Source: Catalinimonas alkaloidigena
Lineage (GTDB): Bacteria; Bacteroidota; Bacteroidia; Cytophagales; Cyclobacteriaceae
DNA length: 64,000 nt
NCBI RefSeq assembly: GCF_029504655.1
Contig: NZ_JAQFIL010000001.1
Location: 2,609,001 to 2,673,000 of the forward strand
Reading direction: 5' to 3'
Shown here: piece after piece, positions 45,954 to 55,135 of the stretch
Layout: each line of letters begins with the position of its first letter
Position numbering within the stretch: the stretch's first letter is position 1
Notes under the pieces: model-generated
Database searches by the model: none
What the model saw: only the letters and a program-made list of their open reading frames with translations
What the model was told of the DNA's origin: nothing
Made by a program: the position numbers and the translations under genes

Positions 45954-47078
45954 TTAAAATCTTCTACTATAAGACAGAGATATAAGATAATCAGCAAATG
46001 CGGCGTCACCGTGTCGGGGAATACCCAGCGCATCTTCGGTCTCCTTGTCAGTTACACTTTGCAGTCGGTTTCTTTCCAAAGCGACGGGTATACTCAGGTT
46101 GATATTATGCTGTCCTTTCATAAAATTGATGCCAGGTTCAATAGATAGTACATATCCGGGCCTTCTAAAGCCTTCACTTCCTCCTAGGAGGTCTCTCACC
46201 GGCACACCTTCAAAACGTGCACCTACTGAAAAAGATAGGCCCGCAAGCCGCATGATGCTTCTGCTGATTCCACCTCTTAGCATATATTGGTCAGGTACGC
46301 TCATAATAGCTTCATTGTCCAGCACATTGGCAACCAGCGTCTCACGGTAGGTACGTGCCCCATTTGTCTCTCGCGGATTGATTAAGTAAAAACCAGCGGC
46401 ATAAAGGTAGGTATGGCTGAAAGCTTCTTTATAAGCATTAAACTCAACAGTCAATCCAAAACCACCATCACCAGGCTGTATAGACTGATCCACGGTACGA
46501 CTTTCATCCCCTCCATCAGGACCTACATTATAAAAAAGATCTTCAGCTTGATAGTTTCCGGTAGGTAATTTGATTCCGAAACCAACCGCAATATTGCCTC
46601 CAGGGTTCCGGTCAAAGTCCAGCAGCCAATAGTTGGCCGAAAGCCGAACATCACTTATTCCGGAGGCATAAGTCTTCTTCCTTTCCTGCTTTACATACTC
46701 TCCATTGACCAGTCCGTGTTCATAAAGAGACGAACGGCTGTAGTGGACATAGGGCAGTACCAGGTTGAAGCTTAGGCGGGGGTTGAGTGCGTAGGTCAAA
46801 GTCACATCTACTGAATTTGAGATGTTAATTACTTCAGTGTTATTCACCTGACGGTCTACTTCCTCCTGCGTACCTCTGAAATGACGGTCTGATTTGAAGT
46901 AACGGTAGGCAGCACCTATTTGCCACTGCCCCTCATGGAGCGCAACATTAGAGCCATCATTTATTGCGCTACAAGTAGAAAAGTGACGAATGGCTACACA
47001 GCCCTGGGCATGAATATGCTGAATAGTAATGACTCCCAGCGTGGATAAGCATAGTATTATGAATAAAGATTTTTTCAT
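45954..47078 (-). CDS. Outer-membrane beta-barrel protein (transporter-like)
   Basis: Exported protein of 374 residues with a signal peptide (KKSLFIILCLSTLGVITI, ending IHAQG). The mature part is built from alternating amphipathic strands: GQWQIGAAYRYFKSDRHFRG, VDVTLTYALNPRLSFNLVLP, GISDVRLSANYWLLDF, GNIAVGFGIKLPTGNYQ, and ends in the barrel-type terminus LISLSYSRRF with a C-terminal Phe. CVAIRHFSTC at the mature N-terminus has a Cys pair. This layout resembles MetA-pathway or phenol-type outer-membrane proteins; the ligand is unknown. Confidence 0.75.
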   Translation of the reverse strand: MKKSLFIILCLSTLGVITIQHIHAQGCVAIRHFSTCSAINDGSNVALHEGQWQIGAAYRYFKSDRHFRGTQEEVDRQVNNTEVINISNSVDVTLTYALNPRLSFNLVLPYVHYSRSSLYEHGLVNGEYVKQERKKTYASGISDVRLSANYWLLDFDRNPGGNIAVGFGIKLPTGNYQAEDLFYNVGPDGGDESRTVDQSIQPGDGGFGLTVEFNAYKEAFSHTYLYAAGFYLINPRETNGARTYRETLVANVLDNEAIMSVPDQYMLRGGISRSIMRLAGLSFSVGARFEGVPVRDLLGGSEGFRRPGYVLSIEPGINFMKGQHNINLSIPVALERNRLQSVTDKETEDALGIPRHGDAAFADYLISLSYSRRF

Positions 47079-47330
47079 CTTGATTGGTATGATTGAATAG
47101 TTGAGCGATCCTATGATCTTCGGCTATCTTATAGATTTTTTCTAATGTAAGCTGAACATTCAATAGGAAAGCATAAATAGATTAAAAGGCTGTCAAGAAA
47201 AGAAAGGGAATAGAAAATCGCACAGTGAATAGCGCATCATACATTATTGCATAGCTACGTTAAGCAATAAATAATACTACTCTCTCAAAAAAACTGTATT
47301 GACAGGCCAGGCTGTCCGTATTTTATCTAT

Positions 47331-47879
47331 TTATGATCTTGGAGGCGGGGAAGGAATTGAGATATGATACCTGTATTCTACAACTATTTCTTGCTGATAA
47401 GGCTGCGAAGCCAGTAAGCGTTTTGGTTGAACCAACACCCAGAATTCATCAATAATGAAATCTTTGGCAAGTGTTTTCCAGCGTTGAATGCCTTGATGAT
47501 CCGAATTTAGTGGCTTTTGAATCATGGAAGCTATCCATTCATCTACAGAAGCATCCAGATCAGTTTGTAAGCTATCATTTACATACAAAATGTGTAGTGT
47601 ATCCTGAGCATATCTTTGCTTTACGATCCGGTAATATTGACCATTGATTTCTACTTTTCCACTGTGGGGCTCATAATGCTGCTGGTCAGGCTGGTAGGGG
47701 ATTGACAATGGGATTGAAGTATGCTTTAACTCTTCGGCTGTCAATGTCAGATATTCAGAATATACTTTATTGTTCCACTGCTTATCAAGTTGATGACTGA
47801 GCGCTAAATAGAAACCATAATAGCCCAGGTGATAAAGGAAAAAGACAAAGAGAAGTGTTATGGCGGCAAACCTACGCAT
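47331..47879 (-). CDS. Hypothetical membrane-anchored protein
   Basis: Protein of 182 residues with one N-terminal hydrophobic segment (FAAITLLFVFFLYHLGYYGF) serving as anchor or signal. The rest is soluble and rich in Tyr and Gln: VEINGQYYRIVKQRYAQDTL, DSLQTDLDASVDEWIASMIQ and a proline-rich end (ISIPSPPPRS). I do not recognise a family. It lies between two outer-membrane barrel genes on the same strand and could belong with them. Confidence 0.6.
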   Translation of the reverse strand: MRRFAAITLLFVFFLYHLGYYGFYLALSHQLDKQWNNKVYSEYLTLTAEELKHTSIPLSIPYQPDQQHYEPHSGKVEINGQYYRIVKQRYAQDTLHILYVNDSLQTDLDASVDEWIASMIQKPLNSDHQGIQRWKTLAKDFIIDEFWVLVQPKRLLASQPYQQEIVVEYRYHISIPSPPPRS

Positions 47880-47967
47880 ACCTTAGAAATCAATATTAAC
47901 CGAAATGTAAGGTTTTTTGACTAAAAAATAAAGACTTAGAGCATAGTGTTTAGCAAGTCTCAGAACA

Positions 47968-48852
47968 TTATTTTCCCAGAGGAACTACAAAGCCTAACCA
48001 GGGGACGATAATTAAACCATCAACATCATTAAATGGAACAAAACCACCATAATCAAGTGAAAAACGGTTCCATACCGTTCTTCCGCCAATGGAAAATGCT
48101 CCAAATGCGCTTCCATCAACGACCACAAAATAGTTTTCTGTGAGCAAATAGCCTTTGGGACTCAGGCGTAACATTCCACCTATGTTGATGAGTGGAGTAT
48201 CAGCCCATCCGCCATCGGCAAAGCCGTATCCAAGTCCAATGTTAAGGTTTTTATTTCTATCTCCCACTGTCAGCACGCCATAGGCCATTCCAAAGCCCGT
48301 ACTCCCTTCACCAATTACGGTCCCTACTAATGCACCAACTCCCAGGTTGAGTTTATCTTTCTTTACCGGTACTGATAATTTTGGTGTGATCCAGATAGGT
48401 GTAGGAGCGCCAGCAAAAAGGAAGAGTGGAACCATTCCCAGGCCCACTGAAAAGTTATCGCTTACGCCAAAGCTGAGCTGATTAAAAAATATCCAGACAT
48501 TCTGATAATAGCCTTCTCCCTTACGAAGGCCATAACCATTAGGGGCAAAAAAGTAGCGGGTGGCCTGTGCGTTTTCTGGCCATATTTCTCCATCCTTTAC
48601 CTCATTTTCACTGAGTTCACGTATACTACGAATGTTTTCAACGGGAATAGTGAGTATCCCCAGGTTTTCAGTTTCCAGTCTCAGTATTTCCTGTGACTGA
48701 GAAATGATCTTACCATAATACACATTGCCATCTTTTGTCTCAATCTGCCAAAGTATTGGGCTGGCTTTTTCCTGTGCATTCACGATTTCATAACGATAAA
48801 GCATCAGCGTCAAAAGTGACAAAATAAAAGTGAGCTTTATTGAATTTTCCAT
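47968..48852 (-). CDS. Outer-membrane barrel with small N-terminal SH3/Sm-like domain
   Basis: Exported protein of 294 residues. ATG at 48852 is preferred to the TTG at 48858. Signal peptide ends near NAQE. The first mature domain (about 33-70) reads WQIETKDGNVYYGKIISQSQ then LETENLGILTIPVENIRSIR, a pattern like small beta-barrel (Sm/SH3-type) modules. The remainder is strand-rich, with Gly repeats such as NLGVGALVGTVIGEGSTGFG and NIGLGYGFADGG. Similar two-part proteins occur in Bacteroidota without known role. Confidence 0.68.
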   Translation of the reverse strand: MENSIKLTFILSLLTLMLYRYEIVNAQEKASPILWQIETKDGNVYYGKIISQSQEILRLETENLGILTIPVENIRSIRELSENEVKDGEIWPENAQATRYFFAPNGYGLRKGEGYYQNVWIFFNQLSFGVSDNFSVGLGMVPLFLFAGAPTPIWITPKLSVPVKKDKLNLGVGALVGTVIGEGSTGFGMAYGVLTVGDRNKNLNIGLGYGFADGGWADTPLINIGGMLRLSPKGYLLTENYFVVVDGSAFGAFSIGGRTVWNRFSLDYGGFVPFNDVDGLIIVPWLGFVVPLGK

Positions 48853-48946
48853 AATCAATATTACTCAAAAAATATATCATTTATAACAGTTTATAATAAA
48901 TCGTCTTAAAATTATTTTTTATGATATTCGCAATATTATTGGCTAT

Positions 48947-51232
48947 ATGGGAACCCTTTTTTCAAACAGGCATGCTAATACAATTTCATTGCTGAAGCTG
49001 AAAAAAAGCCTAGATTTGCCTCAATTTATTGGTTCATACTTAACGCAAATCCTATTGAAAGCCTTACAATTGCTGCTTGTAAATCTGTTACTACTCAGTA
49101 TTCCTCTTTTTGGTCAGAAAAAAAACGCCGATTACCGCCTTCAACTGAAAAAATCAAACACAGCAATTATTGTTGATGGAAGCATCAATGACGTAGGCTG
49201 GGAGCAAGCCCAGGTAGCCAAGGATTTTCATATGATACTACCCATGGATACCAGCCTGGCGAAAGTTAAAACAGAAGTCAGGATGACGTATGATGATAAT
49301 TTTCTTTACCTCATTGCGGTGTGTTACCATTCTGAACCCGGACCGTATATTGTTGAGTCATTACGCAGAGATTTTTCATTTGGGAAGAATGATAATTTTT
49401 TGCTTTTCATGGATCCTTTTGATGATCAGACCAATGGTTTTTCTTTTGGGGCAAATGCTGCTGGAGCACAGTGGGATGGCCTGATGTACGATGGTGGAAG
49501 TGTAGACCTCAGCTGGGATAATAAATGGACATCAGAAGTTAAAAATTATGAAGACCGTTGGGTTTTTGAAGCAGCGATTCCATTCAAAACCATTCGCTAC
49601 AAAAAGGGTATCACAGAGTGGGGCATCAATTTTAGCCGTCTGGATTTAAAAGCTGGCGAAAAGTCTTCCTGGACGCCGGTGCCTCGTCAGTTTCCTTCAG
49701 CCTCACTTGCCTATACAGGTACGCTGGTTTGGGATCAGCCTCCTCCCACCGTTGGCGGAAATGTATCTATTATTCCCTATGCACTGGGAGGTGTAAGCCG
49801 AGATTTTAACAATGACCTGGATACTGATTACAGGGGAGAGGTTGGGGTAGATGCTAAAGTTGCCATTACCTCCTCTCTCAATCTGGACCTTACAGTAAAC
49901 CCTGACTTCTCTCAGGTGGAAGTAGATCAGCAAGTGACTAACCTGGATCGTTTTGAACTTTTCTTTCCGGAAAGGAGACAGTTCTTTTTAGAGAATGGCG
50001 ACCTCTTCGCCAATTTTGGTTATCAGAACATTCGCCCTTTTTTCTCAAGGAGAATCGGCCTGGGCGTGCCCATTCGTTTTGGAGCCAGGCTGAGCGGCAA
50101 GGTCAACAAAAACTGGCGAATCGGAGTGATGAATATGCAGACTGGTAAAGTAGAGGAAACGGGTTTGCCTGCACAGAATTTTGCGGTGGCAGCGGTGCAA
50201 AGAAGGGTATTTGCCCGCTCCAACATCGGCCTCATTGTGGTAGATAAAGAATCCCTTAACTATACGCCCAGTGATGATCCCCAGATGCCTGAATATTCTC
50301 AATACAATCGCAACATCGGACTGGAATATAACCTGGCTTCATCCAATAACCTCTGGACCGGTAAAGCACTTTATCTGCGTTCTTTCAGCCCTGAAGAAAG
50401 AGAAAATAATGTGGTGCATGCCGCTAACCTTAATTATGAAAGTAGAAAACTTTCTCTGCGGTGGCAGCATGAATATGTAGGGGAGGGCTATACCGCTGAG
50501 GTAGGCTATGTACCCCGCAGAAATTATATCAAGCTCAACCCGGAGGCGGAGTATCGCTTCTTTCCCGATAATAGCTCAGTCGTTAGCCATGGACCTACGA
50601 TCAGTTCCACCTACTTCTTCAATCACGCTTTTGAGCAGACTGATAATGAGTCTTACTTAGCCTATAATGTCGTATTCCAAAACCGCTCAAACATGAGTGC
50701 CTGGGTGGCTCATAACTATGTACAGCTATTGCAGGCGTTTGATCCTACAAATTCGTCGGGAGATACTTTAGCTACTTTTTCCGAACATCACTGGAATGCC
50801 TGGGGTACTGAATATGAGTCTACGCCCAACAGTCTGTTCACTTATTCTTTTTCAACACGCTATGGAGGGTATTTCGCCGATGGAAAACGATTAAACCTGA
50901 CTACAGAAATGGGCTATCGCTTTCAGCCCTATGTAAGTATTTCATTGAGGGCCAGTTACAACAACATACTCTTACCTGAGCCATGGAACAGGAATGAGTT
51001 TTGGCTGCTGGGGCCTCGTTTGGATGTAACGATGACCAACAAGCTCTTTTTTACCGCTTTCATGCAATACAACCAGCAGCTGGATAACATCAATCTGAAC
51101 ACGCGTTTACAGTGGCGCTATCAGCCTGCCTCAGACCTGTTTATTGTTTACACAGATAATTACTTTCCAGAACCTTTTGGCGTTAGAAACCGGGCGCTGG
51201 TCCTTAAGTTTACGTATTGGTGGAATGTGTAG
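48947..51232 (+). CDS. DUF5916 outer-membrane protein with CBM9-like domain
   Basis: Large exported protein, 761 residues. The signal segment is unusually far in (about 37-56; ALQLLLVNLLLLSIPLFGQ), so a later start is possible. The next domain, about 60-250, is a carbohydrate-binding family-9-like sandwich: IIVDGSINDVGWEQAQVAKD, VRMTYDDNFLYLIAVCYHSE, WVFEAAIPFKTIRY. From about 265 on is the DUF5916 beta-barrel (LNLDLTVNPDFSQVEVDQQV, ELFFPERRQFFLENGDLF) ending in KFTYWWNV. The function of DUF5916 proteins is not established. Divergent from the gene at 47968. Confidence 0.9.
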   Translation: MGTLFSNRHANTISLLKLKKSLDLPQFIGSYLTQILLKALQLLLVNLLLLSIPLFGQKKNADYRLQLKKSNTAIIVDGSINDVGWEQAQVAKDFHMILPMDTSLAKVKTEVRMTYDDNFLYLIAVCYHSEPGPYIVESLRRDFSFGKNDNFLLFMDPFDDQTNGFSFGANAAGAQWDGLMYDGGSVDLSWDNKWTSEVKNYEDRWVFEAAIPFKTIRYKKGITEWGINFSRLDLKAGEKSSWTPVPRQFPSASLAYTGTLVWDQPPPTVGGNVSIIPYALGGVSRDFNNDLDTDYRGEVGVDAKVAITSSLNLDLTVNPDFSQVEVDQQVTNLDRFELFFPERRQFFLENGDLFANFGYQNIRPFFSRRIGLGVPIRFGARLSGKVNKNWRIGVMNMQTGKVEETGLPAQNFAVAAVQRRVFARSNIGLIVVDKESLNYTPSDDPQMPEYSQYNRNIGLEYNLASSNNLWTGKALYLRSFSPEERENNVVHAANLNYESRKLSLRWQHEYVGEGYTAEVGYVPRRNYIKLNPEAEYRFFPDNSSVVSHGPTISSTYFFNHAFEQTDNESYLAYNVVFQNRSNMSAWVAHNYVQLLQAFDPTNSSGDTLATFSEHHWNAWGTEYESTPNSLFTYSFSTRYGGYFADGKRLNLTTEMGYRFQPYVSISLRASYNNILLPEPWNRNEFWLLGPRLDVTMTNKLFFTAFMQYNQQLDNINLNTRLQWRYQPASDLFIVYTDNYFPEPFGVRNRALVLKFTYWWNV

Positions 51233-51234
51233 TT

Positions 51235-51263
51235 AAAGAAAAGTCCGTTGTGTTTCAACGGAC
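51235..51263 (-). terminator. Terminator for the M28 peptidase gene
   Basis: GTCCGTTG (51243-51250) and CAACGGAC (51256-51263) form an 8-bp stem with a five-base loop; on the minus strand it is followed by TTTTCTTT. It lies 28 bases past the peptidase stop. Confidence 0.65.
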
Positions 51264-51290
51264 CTTCCCGATTAAGCCTTTATGATGAAG

Positions 51291-53498
51291 TTACTCAATT
51301 AGTGCTTTGATTTCTATCAATTGCTGGTTAAAGCCTTCCAGGACTTCGGCCAGCACCTCTATCTGCGCATCAACTGTCTCCCACTTTCTCTGCTCAATGG
51401 CTTCCCTGACTTGTGGTAGTGTTTTGACGCCATAGCCGGTATAAAAGCCTGGGGCATAGATCTGGTGGCGAAACCAGTTACGTCCCGGTAATCCCTCCTC
51501 TATGGTAAGTGCTCTTTCGCTGGTATATAACAGTGTATTGAGTTTTTTCAATTCATCATCATCAACATCAGCGGGATTGATATTTTTGAGTTCCATGCTC
51601 AGCTTTTCCAGTTGTTCCAGTTCATTCATCAATGGTGCGAAGTTGAAGTGCGGTACTTCTTCTTTAGGTTCAGGGGCTACAAATGGCTTTTGGGGATCTG
51701 CTGCTGCTGCGTATATCCCTTCTTCGGCCATTTCGTTTTCTTGATCTGTTTGTTCCCGTATATCGTCTGCCAGCTTCATCACTTCTTCTGCGTAACCCTC
51801 TACTGTATTGTAAAAATGAGTAAAGTCAAAGGGTAGTACTTCCGCATTGGCCAGGCGAAGAGAAGTTCTTCCTGCTACTTTGATCAGAGCAATGCCGTAG
51901 ATAAAATCAGGGTCTTTGAAGCGGGTGTAATGATCATAGGAATCATAAATGGAGTGGTACTCACCTCCCGCGTTTTCACCCCCAAATCCTATGTTCAAAG
52001 ATGCTATTCCCGCATGCTGGATGAATGGGGTATAATCTGAGCCTGAGCCAAGGGCAGATAGTTTGATGCCATTGCTTTCATCTTCTCCCTGCGTCATGAG
52101 GCGCGCGTTTCTTCTCTCCGCTACTGTTAAATCCGTTTGTGGGTCATCCACATCCCGGGCGATCTGGCCAAAAAACTTCTCCAAAGTATGTGAGCCTCCC
52201 GCATAAAGAAAACCTCTTCCGTTAGAATCAGAATTGATGTAAGCCACTGCCTTTTCCTTTAACTCGCGCAAATGATCTTCAACCCATTCTGTAGAGCCTA
52301 ATAAGCCTGGTTCTTCAGCATCCCAGCCGCAGTAAATTAATGTTCTTTTAGGTTTCCAACCCATTTTGACCAGCTCTCCTACCGCTCTGGCTTCTTCCAT
52401 CACCGCTACCATACCGCTGATGGGGTCATTGGCGCCATTTACCCAGGCATCATGATGGTTTCCACGGATGATCCATTCGTCAGGATACGCGCTTCCTTCC
52501 ATTTTTGCGATCACATTATAAGCGGGCTGAAGCTGCCAGTCAAATTCAAGCTTGAGATGTACTGTGGCAGGGCCTGGACCTACATGATAGGTAATGGGTA
52601 AAGCCCCTTTCCAATCTTCAGGAGCTACCGGACCTTCAAGTGCTGCCAGAAAGGGCTGCGCATCACTATAAGATATGGGTAAGACCGGGATTTTCATCAG
52701 GGTAGGGGCTTCACTGCGGTCCAGCCTTTCCGCATTTTCAGTAGCGGCATAGCCGGGGGTCAAGGGATCTCCGGGATAGAGTGGCATGTCCAATACGGAG
52801 CCACGCTGTACCCCATGTTTATTTTTGAAAGGCCCTTCGGGATATACATCTCCACGGTAAAAACCATCATCTTTGGGGTCAGAGTAGATGATACAGCCAA
52901 TGGCTCCTTTTTCAGCTGCCAGTTTGGGTTTAATACCTCTCCACGAACCTCCGTATTTGGCAATCACAATTTTGCCTTCTACATCAATACCCAGCTTTTC
53001 CAGTTCTTCGTAATCCGAAGGTATACCATAATTGACAAATACTAGTTCCGCAGTGACATCTCCATTCGCTGAAAAACTATTATATGTAGGAAGTTGCTCT
53101 TTCTTCTGCCCTGAAGTCGCATCCTCTTTAAGTGCAGGTTCTTCTAATCTGGCTTTAAATTTTGTTGGTGAGGTCATTTCCAGAATTCTGACCTTCGGCG
53201 TAGGGAAGAGTACCTGATACTCAGCCAGCTCAGCATCAAAACCCCATTCTTTAAATTTTGCTACCATGAATTCCGCGTTTTCTTTTCCGTAAGCAGAGCC
53301 TACATGATGCGGACGTGCAGCCAGACGTTCCATCCACACATCTAAATTTTGTGATTTCAGATAGCTGTCAAATTTTGCTTCCAGTTTATATTGCTCTTCG
53401 GAACTTTCGTTTGTAAAGCCCATAATTTGCTCCTGTTGAGCGAACAGAGAGTTTGATGATAGCAGCATAGCTATCCATAGTGAGGCTAATTTGTGCAT
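51291..53498 (-). CDS. M28 metallopeptidase, glutamate carboxypeptidase II/transferrin-receptor-like
   Basis: Exported zinc aminopeptidase of 735 residues. Signal peptide to about residue 21 (LFAQ). PA domain inserted at about 150-290 (IDVEGKIVIAKYGG, IGCIIYSDPKDDGFYRGDVY). The M28 catalytic part has the zinc ligands in GNHHDAWVNGANDPISG, the catalytic Glu pair in DAEEPGLLGSTEW, Asp in YINSDSNG and His in EYHSIYDS. The C-terminal helical dimerization domain resembles that of transferrin receptor. Probably trims peptides, acting in the periplasm or outside. Alone on its strand, with a terminator after it. Confidence 0.93.
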   Translation of the reverse strand: MHKLASLWIAMLLSSNSLFAQQEQIMGFTNESSEEQYKLEAKFDSYLKSQNLDVWMERLAARPHHVGSAYGKENAEFMVAKFKEWGFDAELAEYQVLFPTPKVRILEMTSPTKFKARLEEPALKEDATSGQKKEQLPTYNSFSANGDVTAELVFVNYGIPSDYEELEKLGIDVEGKIVIAKYGGSWRGIKPKLAAEKGAIGCIIYSDPKDDGFYRGDVYPEGPFKNKHGVQRGSVLDMPLYPGDPLTPGYAATENAERLDRSEAPTLMKIPVLPISYSDAQPFLAALEGPVAPEDWKGALPITYHVGPGPATVHLKLEFDWQLQPAYNVIAKMEGSAYPDEWIIRGNHHDAWVNGANDPISGMVAVMEEARAVGELVKMGWKPKRTLIYCGWDAEEPGLLGSTEWVEDHLRELKEKAVAYINSDSNGRGFLYAGGSHTLEKFFGQIARDVDDPQTDLTVAERRNARLMTQGEDESNGIKLSALGSGSDYTPFIQHAGIASLNIGFGGENAGGEYHSIYDSYDHYTRFKDPDFIYGIALIKVAGRTSLRLANAEVLPFDFTHFYNTVEGYAEEVMKLADDIREQTDQENEMAEEGIYAAAADPQKPFVAPEPKEEVPHFNFAPLMNELEQLEKLSMELKNINPADVDDDELKKLNTLLYTSERALTIEEGLPGRNWFRHQIYAPGFYTGYGVKTLPQVREAIEQRKWETVDAQIEVLAEVLEGFNQQLIEIKALIE

Positions 53499-53598
53499 AT
53501 TTATTTGGTTATTTGTGGTTATTTTAGATGAAGAGCTAACTTACTGTGAAATTAAAGTAAAAATATTTGGTGAATATTTATTATTGAAATATTTAATG

Positions 53599-53988
53599 CT
53601 AAAATTTCAAATCTGTTACGGTCACATCATCAGCCGTAATTTGTATTACCTGTTTGGGCGTATCCTTAGAAGAAGAGATGCTTATCAAAGCCAACACATA
53701 TGTACCGGGTAGAATATTGGTGATTACCGCAGTGGGGACTTCATCCTCATCTACATCTAATTCTACCCTTGCCTTCTTGAAAGCAAGAGCAGGGATAAAT
53801 TCATCCGTCAATAAACTTTCAGTAGGAAAAATACCCACTTCTACCTCCTCAATCAGAGGATTATCCGGCAATGATGTGGAATTTAGCAGGTTAACGATCA
53901 AATCACCCAGCGGATCATAATCGTCATTTGCACAGCCACTGGCAAAAATTATTGCGATGCAGAAGAGGATAAAAAAAATGTTTTTCAT
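53599..53988 (-). CDS. Small lipoprotein with Ig/transthyretin-like fold
   Basis: The likely start is the ATG at 53988, which opens on MKNIFFILFCIAIIF with lipobox ASGC (Cys19); a longer frame to 54111 lacks support. The mature part of about 110 residues has beta-strand character: VEVGIFPTESLLTDEFIPAL, KARVELDVDEDEVPTAVITN, GTYVLALISISSSKDTPKQV. The GTY..AL pattern is typical of small beta-sandwich domains that follow lipoprotein signals. Function unknown. Confidence 0.65.
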   Translation of the reverse strand: MKNIFFILFCIAIIFASGCANDDYDPLGDLIVNLLNSTSLPDNPLIEEVEVGIFPTESLLTDEFIPALAFKKARVELDVDEDEVPTAVITNILPGTYVLALISISSSKDTPKQVIQITADDVTVTDLKF

Positions 53989-54104
53989 GGCTATTTCATT
54001 TGAATCATACGAATTTTTAATATAGACCTTACACTTCTGATAGTCTATTTTCCTTATCAAAAACTCACTATATAGAAATATGAATAAAGAGTTTTGAACT
54101 TTAC

Positions 54105-54139
54105 ACGCCATTTTTCGTTTTTATTTTGTAAATTGGCGT
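54105..54139 (+). promoter_or_regulatory. Inverted repeat before the RES/Xre pair, candidate operator
   Basis: ACGCCA at 54105-54110 and TGGCGT at 54134-54139, separated by 23 bases, flank a TATTTTG -7-like box (54122-54128). The repeat ends 20 bases before the antitoxin start. Xre-type antitoxins commonly autoregulate through inverted repeats at their promoter. Confidence 0.45.
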
Positions 54140-54159
54140 ATTATTTATCAATACCGCTT

Positions 54160-54585
54160 ATGTATGCACATGAAATAAGCTCCATCGTTGAGTTGGATGA
54201 ACTGGCAAAAATTGAAAGCCCTTATGATCTGGTTCGTCTGGCACGTCGAGGAGTGACACGCAATACCTTAAAGACTGTAAGTCAGATTTTAGGTGTTCCC
54301 CTCAAAGAGTTGATACCTAAGCTTCCGATTGGCGAACGCACCCTACAGCGTTATACGGAGCAGCAGTATCTACCTTCACATGTAAGTGAACAAATCATTC
54401 AGTGGGCGCAGGTAGCGCTCTTTGGCAGGTCGGTTTTTGCTACTCCCTCTGTCTTTCAGCATTGGATGCAGACTTCCAATCGTGCACTGGGAAATGTAAA
54501 GCCTGCAGACTTGCTGGATACCCGGCAGGGGGCTGAATTATTATTACAACTTTTAGGACAGATAGAACACGGGGTATATCGTTAA
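54160..54585 (+). CDS. Xre/DUF2384 antitoxin (MbcA/ParS family)
   Basis: Antitoxin of a RES/Xre pair, 141 residues. The ATG at 54160 is chosen; the frame extends to 54094 but that part would overlap the inverted repeat. An N-terminal helical Xre-like part (about 15-60; YDLVRLARRGVTRNTLKTVS, PLKELIPKLPIGERTLQRY) precedes the DUF2384 toxin-binding domain (about 80-140; ALFGRSVFATPSVFQHWMQT, ADLLDTRQGAELLLQLLG, ending IEHGVYR). Its stop overlaps the toxin start (TAATG). Neutralises the NAD-degrading RES toxin and probably represses the operon. Confidence 0.9.
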   Translation: MYAHEISSIVELDELAKIESPYDLVRLARRGVTRNTLKTVSQILGVPLKELIPKLPIGERTLQRYTEQQYLPSHVSEQIIQWAQVALFGRSVFATPSVFQHWMQTSNRALGNVKPADLLDTRQGAELLLQLLGQIEHGVYR

Positions 54586-55040
54586 TGTATATTTATAGAT
54601 TGTGTAAAGCGCAGTTCACTGCACTAGACGGATACGGAGCATTTCTGTACGGAGGACGATGGAATTTACCCGGCAAAGCTGTGGTCTACACTGCAGAAAA
54701 CAGGGCATTAGCAGCATTAGAATTTCTGGTAGGAGTGGAACACCACCGGCAGTTGGGAGAACTTACGATGCTCACCATTGAAGTGCCTGACAATGTAAAA
54801 AAAGAGACCATTGGCATAAAAAATTTGCCCGATGGATGGTGGGAGTTTCCTGCTCCGCAAAGTGTAGCCAGGCTAGGGGAGGCCTGGTTGGAAAAAGGAA
54901 AGTTTTGCGTGCTCAAGGTGCCTTCAGTTCATATTCCTGATGAGTATAACTATTTGATCAACCCGCGCCACCCTGATTTTGGAAAGATATCAGTAGCAGA
55001 ACAAAAACCATTTGGTTTTGACCACCGACTGATGCGATGA
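54585..55040 (+). CDS. RES-domain toxin (NAD+ phosphorylase type)
   Basis: Toxin of the RES/Xre module, 151 residues, entirely RES domain. Known members degrade cellular NAD+ and stop growth. Family residues visible: Arg25 in GGRWNLPGKAVVYTAEN, Tyr35 in the same block, Glu46 in ALAALEFLVGVEHH, and Ser in PAPQSVARLGEAWLEKG. The C-terminal LINPRHPDFGKISV is a typical RES end. One-base overlap with the antitoxin gene implies coupled translation. Intact by all visible criteria. Confidence 0.92.
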   Translation: MYIYRLCKAQFTALDGYGAFLYGGRWNLPGKAVVYTAENRALAALEFLVGVEHHRQLGELTMLTIEVPDNVKKETIGIKNLPDGWWEFPAPQSVARLGEAWLEKGKFCVLKVPSVHIPDEYNYLINPRHPDFGKISVAEQKPFGFDHRLMR

Positions 55041-55135
55041 AATAAAAAGTAGTGATTGATGAAGAATGAATAGGCTGAAGTCACTATCTAAACTTAAAAT
55101 AGCAAATTTGTAATCTGCAACTATCAATTCCTATC

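Noticed and set aside
53989..54111. N-terminal extension of the small lipoprotein
   Set aside because: The lipobox-containing signal starts at 53988; the extension has no homologous features.
54094..54159. Upstream start for the Xre antitoxin
   Set aside because: It would cover the inverted-repeat operator and promoter, and the added residues do not match the family.
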